From positions 28,858 to 92,857 of the forward strand of contig DASXLB010000080.1 of the NCBI GenBank assembly GCA_036496585.1: a stretch of DNA of 64,000 nt. The letters are read 5' to 3'. Below, one piece after another: positions 18,632 to 26,929 of the stretch (positions within the stretch are counted from its first letter, which is position 1; every line of letters begins with the position of its first letter). The translations under genes and the position numbers were made by a program. Source of the DNA: Vicinamibacterales bacterium (GTDB lineage: Bacteria; Acidobacteriota; Vicinamibacteria; Vicinamibacterales; 2-12-FULL-66-21). A model generated the notes under the pieces. It was not told the DNA's origin, did no database searches, and worked only from the letters and a program-made list of their open reading frames with translations.

Positions 18632-19879
18632 TTACATCGTGTGGCGCGGCGGCCGTATGACGACGAACACGTCCAGACCCTTGGCGAACCGGCCGTAGTA
18701 GCGCGCCTGCAGCTCCGGGGGCACCAGGCTCAGTGTCGGCGAGATGCCCAGGCCAAACGGCACCGGCCCGGCCGAGAAATGACGCGTGTAACCGGCCTGC
18801 ATCTTGAAGACCGGCAGCACCGCCAGCGGATCGGAATCGAGGTGCAGGTCATGCGCGGGCTTGCCGACGAGCTCGAGACGGCCGAACACGGCGTGGCGCT
18901 CCGCGATCATCAGCGTGGTTTCGGCTATGCCCGCGTTCGAGTAACGGAACGCGTCGATTCCGCCCGGCAGCAGGATGTGCGCGCCGTTGAGACCGTAGGC
19001 GGCGGTCGACGCCCACCAGCCCGCGCGGGTCATCCGCTGATACATCGCCGACGCCGTGACACGCGCGTCGCTGGTGCGCGGATACGGCGCGAACTGCTGC
19101 TCGGCGTCGGTGAGATGGCCGCCCGAGAACTGCAGCGCGAGCCGGGGCGTCGGCAGCCAGCTCACACGGCCCGACACCGAATCGAGCGGCCCCAGGTCGA
19201 GGTCGGTCCGGTGGTCATCGGGTTCGCGCCCGTTGAAGACCGACGCCTCGAGCTTCCACGTGTCGGTGAAGAGCGCGCCGGTGACGACGCCAAAACTGAT
19301 GTGCGTCGAGTCCAGCCAGTGGTGGGTGATCGGGGCGACCGGGTTGTCGATGGACGACAGGCGGTGGGGATATGCCGGCGGGCCGAGCGCCGGCTCCCCT
19401 GCCACCCCTCCGTAGATCTGCCACCGCATGCCGGCGGCGAACGGCCGGTCGTATTCGGCTGCGATCTCCATGAACAGATCGTGGGGATGCTGCCGATCGT
19501 GGATCGTGTCGCCGGCGCACATCTCACCCGTCTGGAAGTAGTTCAGCGTGCCGCAGGCCGGCACGGTCCACGGCTCGAGGCTGAGCATCAGCTCGACCCC
19601 GACGCGGCCGGCGCCGGCGCGGCGGCGGGCCATCAGCATGCCCCAGTTGACGCTGGTCGTCTGCGTGGTCGCGGGTCCGCCGGTGCGATGCACGCTGGGC
19701 GGCGGCTCGTAGATGAACTGCACGAAGGCGTTGCCGTGCAGCATCAGATCCCACGCGCCGACGTGTCGGTGGACGCCGTAGGTGGCGGTGACGTCGGGGG
19801 CCCACGCGGTTGCGCCAATCTCGCGGGCCGGAAGAAGCGCGATCGGCAGCGTCGCCGTCGCCATGAGGGTGGTCCACAT
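18632..19879 (-). CDS. putative outer-membrane beta-barrel-like protein
   Basis: 415 residues, family not named. The N-terminus has a hydrophobic stretch (TLMATATLPIALLPA) that could be a signal. The body is rich in alternating aromatic/small strands and contains the motif TIHDRQHPHDLFMEIA with clustered His/Asp, which I associate with uncharacterised envelope proteins near metal-efflux loci; that association is from memory and weak. The downstream gene cluster on this strand is indeed a heavy-metal RND system, separated by the histidine phosphatase. The ATG at 19879 is preceded by TATGAT with an 11-bp gap. Confidence 0.55.
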   Translation of the reverse strand: MWTTLMATATLPIALLPAREIGATAWAPDVTATYGVHRHVGAWDLMLHGNAFVQFIYEPPPSVHRTGGPATTQTTSVNWGMLMARRRAGAGRVGVELMLSLEPWTVPACGTLNYFQTGEMCAGDTIHDRQHPHDLFMEIAAEYDRPFAAGMRWQIYGGVAGEPALGPPAYPHRLSSIDNPVAPITHHWLDSTHISFGVVTGALFTDTWKLEASVFNGREPDDHRTDLDLGPLDSVSGRVSWLPTPRLALQFSGGHLTDAEQQFAPYPRTSDARVTASAMYQRMTRAGWWASTAAYGLNGAHILLPGGIDAFRYSNAGIAETTLMIAERHAVFGRLELVGKPAHDLHLDSDPLAVLPVFKMQAGYTRHFSAGPVPFGLGISPTLSLVPPELQARYYGRFAKGLDVFVVIRPPRHTM

Positions 19880-19890
19880 GCGGAAATTCG

Positions 19891-19898
19891 ATCATACT
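19891..19898. promoter_or_regulatory. overlapping divergent -10 elements
   Basis: The octamer ATCATACT reads TATGAT on the minus strand (19896-19891, 11 bp before the ATG at 19879) and CATACT on the plus strand (19893-19898, 9 bp before the ATG at 19908). The two promoters should exclude each other physically. Confidence 0.45.
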
Positions 19899-19907
19899 GC
19901 TCCCATC

Positions 19908-20576
19908 ATGCCCATCACCCGGCTGCTCCTCGTACGCCACGGCGCGACCACCGCGACCGAAGAGGATCGTTTTTCCGGATCGAGCGGCGCCGAGCTCTCA
20001 GACGAGGGCCGCTGGCAGGCGGCGCGGCTGGGCGAGCGTCTGGCGGCGCTGCCGGTCGCCGCCATCTACGCGAGTCCGCTGTCGCGCGCGCTCGACACCG
20101 CGCGGATCATCGGCAGCCGCTGCGGGCTCGAGCCCCTCGTCCGCGACGGTCTGCGCGAAATCGGGCACGGGCACTGGGAGGGGATGAAGCGCGCCGACGT
20201 CGCGCAGCAGTTCGCCGCCGAATACGCGGCGTGGAGCGAGGATCCCTTCACGTTCGCGCCTGAAGCGGGGGAGTCGGGCGTGGCGGTGCTGGCGCGGGCG
20301 CTGCCGGTCGTCCGTGAGGTCGTCACCACGCACGCGGGCGCCCAGGTCGTGGTCGTCTCGCACAAGGCGACGTTGCGTCTCGTGCTCAGCAGCCTGCTCG
20401 GCTTCGATGCGCGCGGCTACCGTGATCGGCTCGATCAGTCGCCAGCCTGCCTGAACGTCGTCGACTTCAAGGATCCCGTCCGCGCGCGGCTGATGCTCTT
20501 CAACGACACGTCCCACTACGCCGACCACCCGCGGGCGACCGAGGCGGGGCTGTCGAAGTGGTGGGATCGCGGGTGA
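19908..20576 (+). CDS. histidine phosphatase (phosphoglycerate-mutase-like) family protein
   Basis: 222 residues. The RHG motif LLVRHGATTAT opens the protein, ASPLSRALDTA carries the conserved Arg, and VVVSHKATLR supplies the second His. This is the 2H-phosphatase core of the GpmB/CobC-like branch. Candidate substrates include phosphosugars, nucleotides or alpha-ribazole phosphate; context does not discriminate. The ATG at 19908 was chosen because the protein then begins at the RHG strand and the -10 lies just upstream. Confidence 0.88.
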   Translation: MPITRLLLVRHGATTATEEDRFSGSSGAELSDEGRWQAARLGERLAALPVAAIYASPLSRALDTARIIGSRCGLEPLVRDGLREIGHGHWEGMKRADVAQQFAAEYAAWSEDPFTFAPEAGESGVAVLARALPVVREVVTTHAGAQVVVVSHKATLRLVLSSLLGFDARGYRDRLDQSPACLNVVDFKDPVRARLMLFNDTSHYADHPRATEAGLSKWWDRG

Positions 20577-20604
20577 CGGCGTCCCGCTCAAGCTCGAGGA
20601 CCGG

Positions 20605-23600
20605 CTACACCTTGAGCACGTCGTCCTTGCCGGCGACCAGGCTGTAGAGCACCGGCGCCAGGAAGATCGACAGCGCCAGGCGCGAGATCAGGCCGCCGAC
20701 GATGACGATGGCGAACGGCCGCTGCGAATCGCTGCCGATGCCGGTCGACATCGCGGCCGGCAGCAGGCCGATGCAGGCGACCAGCGCGGTCATCAGGATC
20801 GGCCGCAGCCGCAGCAGCGACGCCTCGTGGGTAGCGGTGGTCACGTCCTTGCCCTCGAGCCGCAACTTGTTGATGAACGAATACAGGATGACGCTCGTCT
20901 GCACGGCGACGCCCATCAGCGCCACGAATCCGAAGCCGGACGACACGCTGAAGTGGGTCCCGGTCAGCTTGAGCGCCAGCAGGCCGCCAACCGGCACGGT
21001 CACCAGCACGCTGAACATGATGATCAGCGGAAACTTCAAGTTGCCGTAGAGCGCGAACAGGATCAGCAGGATCAGCGCGATGGTCAAGGGCACGATGATG
21101 AGCATCTGCGCGCGGGCGGCCAGATAGTCCTTGTATTCGCCGCCCCAGTCGTAGGTATAGCCGAGCGGTAGCGGCACCGCCGCCGCGATTCTGGCCCGCG
21201 CGTCCTGGACGGCGCTCGCCAGGTCGCGTCCCTCCACGCTGAACTGGATGCCGATGAACCGCGAGTTGGACTCGCGATAGATGAACGACGCCCCCTGCTC
21301 GATGCGGATGGACGCGAACTGCCCGAGCGGCAGGTGCTGCCCGTCGGGGGTGGTGATCAGCAGGTTCTTGATCGCGTCCATGTTCTGCCGGAACGGCTCC
21401 TGCAGCCGGACGACGAGATCGAACTCGCGCTCCCCCTGGATCACCTGGGTCGCCGCCGCGCCGCCGATCGCCGTTTCGATCAGCGTGTTGATATCCGACA
21501 CGTTGAGGCCGTACTGGGCGATGCGGGCGCGGTCAGGCTCGATGATGAGGCTCGGCTGTCCGAGCTCGCGCACCAGCGTGATGCCGGTGATCCCAGGTAC
21601 CGCCGCCAGCGTCCGCCGCACCGCTTCCGCCTTGCTCTCGAGCGTCTCGAGCTCCGACCCGAAGATTTTGACGGCCAGCGAGCTCTTGAGGCCGGTGGAC
21701 GCTTCGTCGACGGCGTCTTCGGCCGGCTGCGTAAAGTTGAAGATGATGCCGGGGAATGCGTCCAGCTTCTTCTGGATGGCCGCGACGAGCTGCTCTTTCG
21801 TCCGGATCCCGCCGCGCCACGCCGGGTCGCCGTAGGGCCTGAGGCCGACGAAGTACTCGTCGTTGAAGAAGCCGATCGGATCGGTGCCCTCGTCGTCGCG
21901 GCCGAGTTCGTTGGCGACGGTCGTCACCTGCGGGAAGCCGAGCAGCGTCTCGCGCACCTGCGGTCCCAGCTTCGACGCTTCCTCGAACGAAATCGTGTAG
22001 GGCATCGTCGCGCGCACCCACAGCGAGCCCTCGTCGAGGTGCGGCATGAACTCGGCGCCGATGAACGGCAGCAGCAGCAGCGACGCGGCGAAGATCAGCG
22101 TGCAGACGGCGACCGTGAGCCAGCGGCGGCGCAGGCAGGTGTCCAGGAGCCGGTCGTAGGCGCGCTCGACCGACTTGTAGAGCGGCACCTCGGGCTCCTT
22201 GAGGTTCGAGCGCATGAAGAACGCGCACAGCACCGGCAGCAGCATCAGGGTGCAGAGCAGCGCGCCGGCCAGCGCGAACGACATCGTGTCGGCCATCGGC
22301 CGGAACAGCCGTCCCGACGGTCCGGTGAGGACGTAGATCGGCAGGTAGCCGGCGATGATCACCGCGATCGCGTAGAAAATCGGCCGCTCGACGTCGCGGG
22401 CGGCGCGGCGGATCACTTCGGTCAGGTCATAGTTCGTGCCGTGGCGCGACGCCAGTTCGCGGAAGATGTTCTCGACCATGACGACGGCACCGTCGACGAT
22501 CATCCCGAAGTCGATCGCGCCGATCGACAGCAGGTTGGCCGGGATGTTCGCCCAGTCGAGGCAGATGAACGAAAAGAGCAGCGCGAACGGGATGGTGACC
22601 GACACGATCAGCGCCGTCCGGACGCTGAACAGCATCACGCCGAGAATCACCAGGACCAGAACCATCCCGCGCACCAGGTTCTTCTCGACGGTCAGCGTCG
22701 TCTCGTGGATCAGGTCGGTGCGATCGTAGTAGGGGACGATCTTGACGTCGGGCGGCAGGACGGTGCGATTCAGCGTCTCGGTCATCGCCTGGACGCTCTG
22801 GAGAACGTTCTGCGCCTGCTCCCCGGTCCGCATCAGGACAACCCCTTCGACGGCGTCGGCCTGGCGCATGTAGCCGAACTGGCCGAGCCGCGGCGCGTAG
22901 CCGATCGTCACGGTGGCGACGTCCTTGACGTAGACCGGAATGCCGGCGTGGGTGGCGACGACGATCTGCTCGATGTCGGCGAGACTCCTGACCAGGCCGA
23001 GGCCGCGCACGTAGAAGAACTGCCCCCCCTGCGAGTAGAAGCCGCCGCCGGCGTTGGCGTTGTTGGCGGCGAGCTGGTCGGTGATCTGCTGCACCGTCAC
23101 GCCGTATGAAAAGAGCCGCGCCGGATCCAGCAGCACCTGGTACTGCATCGTCGTGCCGCCCAGTCCGGAGAGATCGGCGACGCCGGGGATCGAGCGGAAT
23201 TTACGGCTGAGCACCCAGTCGTTGAGGATCTTCAGATCCTGCGCCGAACGGTCCGGGCTCTGGAGCACGTAGCGGTAGATGAGGCCGCTCGGCGAGAACA
23301 GCGGCGACATGCCGGGCGACACTCCCTGCGGCACCGAGGCGTTCGGGATCCGCTCGAATGCCTGCGCCCGCGCGAAGTACGGGTCGGTGTCGTAGTCGAA
23401 GTTCATGGTGATCGACGACAGCCCGTAGAGCGAAATCGACCGCAGCGCGTCGAGCTTCGGGATGCCGTTCATCTCGACTTCGAGCGGAATGGTGATCAGC
23501 CGCTCGACTTCCTCGGCGGCGTGGCCCGGCCACTGGCTGACGATCTGGACGCGCGGCGGCGCCAGGTCCGGATAGGCGTCGATCGGCAGCCGTTTGAACG

Positions 23601-23688
23601 AGACCATGCCCCAGATCGACAGGCCCAGCATCAGGACCACGACGATGAACCGCTGCGCCAGGGCGAAAGAGACGAGACGATCGATCAT
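20605..23688 (-). CDS. heavy-metal efflux RND pump (CzcA/CusA type), inner membrane
   Basis: 1027 residues, normal length for HME-RND. TM4 carries IDFGMIVDGAVVMVENIFRE, the DFGxxxDGAxxxxEN signature of the heavy-metal branch. TM10-11 has the AVQTSVILYSF element. Two large periplasmic loops are present. It exports divalent or monovalent metal cations from the periplasm with the adaptor and TolC-like protein encoded just upstream in the same operon. The metal cannot be fixed by eye; the complete DFG/D/E pattern is more CzcA-like. The start lies 7 bp after the adaptor stop. Confidence 0.93.
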   Translation of the reverse strand: MIDRLVSFALAQRFIVVVLMLGLSIWGMVSFKRLPIDAYPDLAPPRVQIVSQWPGHAAEEVERLITIPLEVEMNGIPKLDALRSISLYGLSSITMNFDYDTDPYFARAQAFERIPNASVPQGVSPGMSPLFSPSGLIYRYVLQSPDRSAQDLKILNDWVLSRKFRSIPGVADLSGLGGTTMQYQVLLDPARLFSYGVTVQQITDQLAANNANAGGGFYSQGGQFFYVRGLGLVRSLADIEQIVVATHAGIPVYVKDVATVTIGYAPRLGQFGYMRQADAVEGVVLMRTGEQAQNVLQSVQAMTETLNRTVLPPDVKIVPYYDRTDLIHETTLTVEKNLVRGMVLVLVILGVMLFSVRTALIVSVTIPFALLFSFICLDWANIPANLLSIGAIDFGMIVDGAVVMVENIFRELASRHGTNYDLTEVIRRAARDVERPIFYAIAVIIAGYLPIYVLTGPSGRLFRPMADTMSFALAGALLCTLMLLPVLCAFFMRSNLKEPEVPLYKSVERAYDRLLDTCLRRRWLTVAVCTLIFAASLLLLPFIGAEFMPHLDEGSLWVRATMPYTISFEEASKLGPQVRETLLGFPQVTTVANELGRDDEGTDPIGFFNDEYFVGLRPYGDPAWRGGIRTKEQLVAAIQKKLDAFPGIIFNFTQPAEDAVDEASTGLKSSLAVKIFGSELETLESKAEAVRRTLAAVPGITGITLVRELGQPSLIIEPDRARIAQYGLNVSDINTLIETAIGGAAATQVIQGEREFDLVVRLQEPFRQNMDAIKNLLITTPDGQHLPLGQFASIRIEQGASFIYRESNSRFIGIQFSVEGRDLASAVQDARARIAAAVPLPLGYTYDWGGEYKDYLAARAQMLIIVPLTIALILLILFALYGNLKFPLIIMFSVLVTVPVGGLLALKLTGTHFSVSSGFGFVALMGVAVQTSVILYSFINKLRLEGKDVTTATHEASLLRLRPILMTALVACIGLLPAAMSTGIGSDSQRPFAIVIVGGLISRLALSIFLAPVLYSLVAGKDDVLKV

Positions 23689-23695
23689 CGGCGAC

Positions 23696-24868
23696 TCAGT
23701 CCTTGTAACTGTTGGCGAACTGCAGGAACAAGCTGCCCTGCGTCACGACCGGTTCGCCGTCCTTGAGGCCCTGGGTGATCTCGGTCGCGCCGTTCTGCTG
23801 CAGGCCCATCCCGATCTGCCGCTGCGCGAACTTGCCGGCTTCCACCTTGACGTAGACGAACGGCAGGTTCTCGGCATCGTAGAGGATGGCGGAGGTGGGT
23901 ACGACCAGCGCCTGCCGCGTCGAGGCGTCGCGAACGGTCACGTCGACGAACTGATCTTTCTTGAGAAAGCCGTTCGGGTTGCCGGTGACGATGCGGACGG
24001 GCGTCGTGCGCGTCGCCGGGTCGAGCATGCTGCCGATGTAGCCGACCCGGCCCGGGAAGACGTCGGGGAAGGCGTTGCTGCGGACGTCGGCGGCGTCGCC
24101 GACGCGGAGACTGCGCAGGTCCTTCTCGTAGACATGCGCCTGGACCCACACCGTCGAGACGTTGCTGATCACGAACGCGGTCGTCGAGCCCGCCTGGATC
24201 ACCTGTCCCGGATTCACCAGCTTCTGCACGATGGTGCCGGCGATTGGCGATCGCATCGGCAGCTCCGGACGCACCGTGCCGGTCTGCTGTTCCGCGTCGG
24301 CCGTCTCCTTTTCTGAGACGCCGAGGATCTTCAGGCCCTCCAGCGCCGTCTCGACGTCGGTTTGGGCGTCGTTGTAGTCGGCCTGCACCTGCTCAAAATC
24401 ACGCGGCGCAATCGCCTTGTGCTCGAGGAGGTCCTTGTTCCGATCGAGGTTCTGCTTGGCCAGCCCCAATCGGTTGCGCGCCTTGCGGTAGGTCGAGAAG
24501 GCGCTGGTGATGTCGGGGCTGGCGACGTAGAGGAGCGGCTGCCCCGCGGTCACGTGGACGCCGGTGTCGTAGAGGATCCGCGTGATCGGGCCGCTGACCT
24601 GGGTGATCGCCTGCGCCGTGTGGTCGTTGTCCCAGTCGACCGTGCCGGTCGTCTTGACCTCCGTGGCGAACGGCGCGCGGTGGGCCGGCGCGATCTCGAT
24701 GTGCGACAGCTGTTCCTGCGGCACGCTGAAATACGAGGCGGCCGGCGCCGTCCCGGCCGACGCGTCCGGCGCCGGCGCGCCGCCTGCCGCGTCTTGCGGC
24801 GCGCTCCGCGAGCAGGCCGCAGCGGCGGCGAGCGCCAGGACGAGAGACCCGCGTATCCAGTGCTTCAT
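23696..24868 (-). CDS. RND periplasmic adaptor (CusB/CzcB-like membrane fusion protein)
   Basis: 390 residues. The N-terminus is a lipoprotein-type signal (LALAAAAACS, Cys at about 19). It has a barrel-sandwich/coiled-coil layout with GTVDWDNDHTAQAITQVSGPI at the first lipoyl half, a helical hairpin about 130-190, and MRSPIAGTIVQKLVNPGQ at the second half. The ATG overlaps the upstream TolC-like stop (ATGA). It bridges the inner-membrane pump to the outer-membrane channel. No Met/His-rich metal-binding tail was seen. Confidence 0.92.
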   Translation of the reverse strand: MKHWIRGSLVLALAAAAACSRSAPQDAAGGAPAPDASAGTAPAASYFSVPQEQLSHIEIAPAHRAPFATEVKTTGTVDWDNDHTAQAITQVSGPITRILYDTGVHVTAGQPLLYVASPDITSAFSTYRKARNRLGLAKQNLDRNKDLLEHKAIAPRDFEQVQADYNDAQTDVETALEGLKILGVSEKETADAEQQTGTVRPELPMRSPIAGTIVQKLVNPGQVIQAGSTTAFVISNVSTVWVQAHVYEKDLRSLRVGDAADVRSNAFPDVFPGRVGYIGSMLDPATRTTPVRIVTGNPNGFLKKDQFVDVTVRDASTRQALVVPTSAILYDAENLPFVYVKVEAGKFAQRQIGMGLQQNGATEITQGLKDGEPVVTQGSLFLQFANSYKD

Positions 24869-26148
24869 GGAATCACCTGTCTGCCAACGGCGAAGTTGAT
24901 CTGCGCGACGCTGGTCATGTAGTTGGACAGCGCCTGCCGGTATCCGAGCTGGGTGTCGCGGTAGGTACGCTCGGCGTCGAGCAGGTCGAGGAGGTTGCCG
25001 GCGCCGCGCTGAAAGACGTAGCGGCTGATGTCGAGCGACTGCTTCGCCTGATCGAGATAGCCCGACTCGTAGAGCTTGACGACCTTCTCGCTGCTCCGCA
25101 AGCCGTAGTAGGCGTTGACCACGTCGGTCAGCACCTGGTAGCGCGTCGCCAGCTCGGTGTCGGTCGCCTGCAGCACCTGCACTTCGGCCTTGGCGATGTT
25201 GCCCTGGTTGCGGTCGTGGATCGGCAGATCGAGCGACGCGCTGACCCCGAGCACGTTCTGCGGGCCGGTGTGCGTGTAGTCGAGGCCGCCGGTGATGTCG
25301 CGCGCCTTGTTGCTCTTTTCGAGCGTCAACGATTTCCTGGCGAGATCGACGCCGCTCTGCGCCGCCTGCAGGTCGGTGCGGGCGATCACCGCCAGCTGCT
25401 TGATGGCCTCGAGGTCCACCGCGTGGCTCGTGTAGGCCAGATCGCCGATCGGCTCGACGGTCTCCGAGACCGTGTCGAAGCCCACCAACTGCCGGAGATT
25501 GGCGCGCGCCTGCTCGAGGGCGACCTCGGCGGCCGACTCGTCCTGCTCGAATTGCAGCTTCTGGAGCGAAATCTTGTAGAACTCACCCTCCGCCAGATCG
25601 CCGGCGGTGACCCGCTGGCGATTCACGTCGACGACGTCGGAGAAGCTCTTGAGGTTCTGCTGCGCCAGGTCCAGCGTCGACTTCGCGAACAGCAGGCCGA
25701 TGAACGCCTGCTCGGTCTGGAAGCGCAGCTGGCGCTCCGCGTCGCGCATGTTCTGGCCGGTCTGCTCGGTCGTCGCCTGCGCCACCGCCAGCCGGTTGTC
25801 GCGCTTCCCGCCGCGCTCGAAGAGATAGGCAGCCGACACGTCGTAGCTGGCGCCGTTGTGCAGGAAGTCGAAGGTCAGCGTACTCGGCGTGAACGGGGTG
25901 AACCCGGCGACACCGAAGGAGAAATTGATGTTCGGCTTGAGTGCGGCGGTGATTTCGTCGGCCCGCGAGGCGTCGACCGACAGCCGCTGCGCCATCATCG
26001 CCCGGTTGCGGGCCAGCGCAATGCGGACGGCATCGTCCATCGACAGCTGGGGCACCGGCGGCCCGACCTGAGCCGCGGCGGCACACGGCAGAAGCACGGT
26101 CGCGAGGACCGTTGCCGCGCATCGGCTACCTAGAAAACCTGCGCGCAT
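24865..26148 (-). CDS. TolC-family outer-membrane efflux protein
   Basis: 427 residues from the ATG at 26148, preceded by a good Shine-Dalgarno (ctggagaggttc); an in-frame extension upstream lacks a signal. A signal peptide (ATVLATVLLPCAAAAQ) is followed by two long helical hairpin repeats typical of TolC, including LSMDDAVRIALARNRAM and GAGNLLDLLDAERTY. First gene of the three-gene metal efflux operon. A weak -10 (TATACG on the minus strand, 26200-26195, inside the palindrome GCGTATACGC) may drive it. Confidence 0.92.
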   Translation of the reverse strand: MRAGFLGSRCAATVLATVLLPCAAAAQVGPPVPQLSMDDAVRIALARNRAMMAQRLSVDASRADEITAALKPNINFSFGVAGFTPFTPSTLTFDFLHNGASYDVSAAYLFERGGKRDNRLAVAQATTEQTGQNMRDAERQLRFQTEQAFIGLLFAKSTLDLAQQNLKSFSDVVDVNRQRVTAGDLAEGEFYKISLQKLQFEQDESAAEVALEQARANLRQLVGFDTVSETVEPIGDLAYTSHAVDLEAIKQLAVIARTDLQAAQSGVDLARKSLTLEKSNKARDITGGLDYTHTGPQNVLGVSASLDLPIHDRNQGNIAKAEVQVLQATDTELATRYQVLTDVVNAYYGLRSSEKVVKLYESGYLDQAKQSLDISRYVFQRGAGNLLDLLDAERTYRDTQLGYRQALSNYMTSVAQINFAVGRQVIP

Positions 26149-26262
26149 GAACCTCTCCAGAGAAACGGCCGATCCGGCGGTTCGGCGTGGCCTGCGTATA
26201 CGCCACTGTCCGCACGGCGTCTGGCCGCGCGGCAAACAACGATGCCGGAAAAACGAATGGAA

Positions 26263-26628
26263 CTAGCGGGAGAGGGCGGGAGGCGGACCGCGGAAATCAG
26301 GGGAGCCGATCTCCGGACGCGAGGCGGGGGAGGTCGATCGAGCAACCAGGGTCGTCGCGGCGCTTGCCGGCGCGTGCTCGGTCGAGACCGCCGCCTGCAT
26401 GCCGGTGCCGGCGCGCATCCACTGGCAGATGGCGCACGAGGCTTCCGGGGGCTTCGAGCCGGCGGGGTCGCCGGCATCGGCGTGAGCCGACGCCGCGGAG
26501 GCCGACACCGGGCCGTTGATTAGCCGGTGCAGGTGGACGAAGTCCACGAACACCGACAGCAGCAGGTAGGGCAGGAACGCCGATACCAGTGCCTTGCGCC
26601 GCCGCGTAAAGCCGGCGAGACTGATCAC
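26263..26628 (-). CDS. small hypothetical protein with CxxC, upstream of the metal-efflux operon
   Basis: 121 residues from a GTG at 26628. There is one hydrophobic segment (ALVSAFLPYLLLSVFVDFVHL) followed by an Ala/Pro-rich region containing CAICQW, and several His residues. Such small Cys/His proteins often precede metal-efflux genes, but I do not recognise the family. TACAAT lies 9 bp upstream and overlaps the -10 of the divergent zinc-ribbon gene. The start is supported by that promoter geometry rather than by a Shine-Dalgarno. Confidence 0.5.
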   Translation of the reverse strand: MISLAGFTRRRKALVSAFLPYLLLSVFVDFVHLHRLINGPVSASAASAHADAGDPAGSKPPEASCAICQWMRAGTGMQAAVSTEHAPASAATTLVARSTSPASRPEIGSPDFRGPPPALSR

Positions 26629-26637
26629 GTTATCGGG

Positions 26638-26647
26638 ATTGTATCAT
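26638..26647. promoter_or_regulatory. overlapping divergent -10 elements
   Basis: ATTGTATCAT contains TACAAT on the minus strand (26643-26638, 9 bp before the GTG at 26628) and TATCAT on the plus strand (26642-26647, 6 bp before the ATG at 26654). Two bases are shared. Confidence 0.5.
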
Positions 26648-26653
26648 CCGTAG

Positions 26654-26929
26654 ATGGTCTGCCGTAGCTGCGGGACGGAAATCGCGGATAAAGCCATCGT
26701 CTGCTACCGGTGCGGGGCGGGTACGACAGAGCCTGCACGGAAGCCGGCGGCGGTCCGCGCCCGGCGTTCCCCCCTCCAGCCGGTGGTCATCGTCGTGGTG
26801 GTCGTCCTGCTGGCGGTGCTCGCCTGGTATGTCGGCCGCCGCGCCCACGTGTTCGGCACCGAGTTCCTTGTCACTGATGCCGTGGATTTCTCAGCCGTTT
26901 TGATAGACTCTCCCGCGTTCCATGCCTGA
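26654..26929 (+). CDS. zinc-ribbon single-pass membrane protein
   Basis: 91 residues. CRSCGTEI and CYRCGAG form a CxxC...CxxC zinc ribbon at 3-21, followed by a basic linker and one transmembrane helix (about 42-60). Its last eight bases overlap the start of the FHA-GAF-phosphatase gene, so the two are coupled. The partner suggests a signalling or regulatory accessory role. -10 TATCAT with a 6-bp gap, no Shine-Dalgarno. Confidence 0.75.
   Translation: MVCRSCGTEIADKAIVCYRCGAGTTEPARKPAAVRARRSPLQPVVIVVVVVLLAVLAWYVGRRAHVFGTEFLVTDAVDFSAVLIDSPAFHA

Noticed and set aside
26194-26203. GCGTATACGC palindrome upstream of the TolC-like gene
   Set aside because: Ten-base palindromes are frequent by chance in such DNA; kept only as a weak -10 candidate (TATACG), not as an operator.
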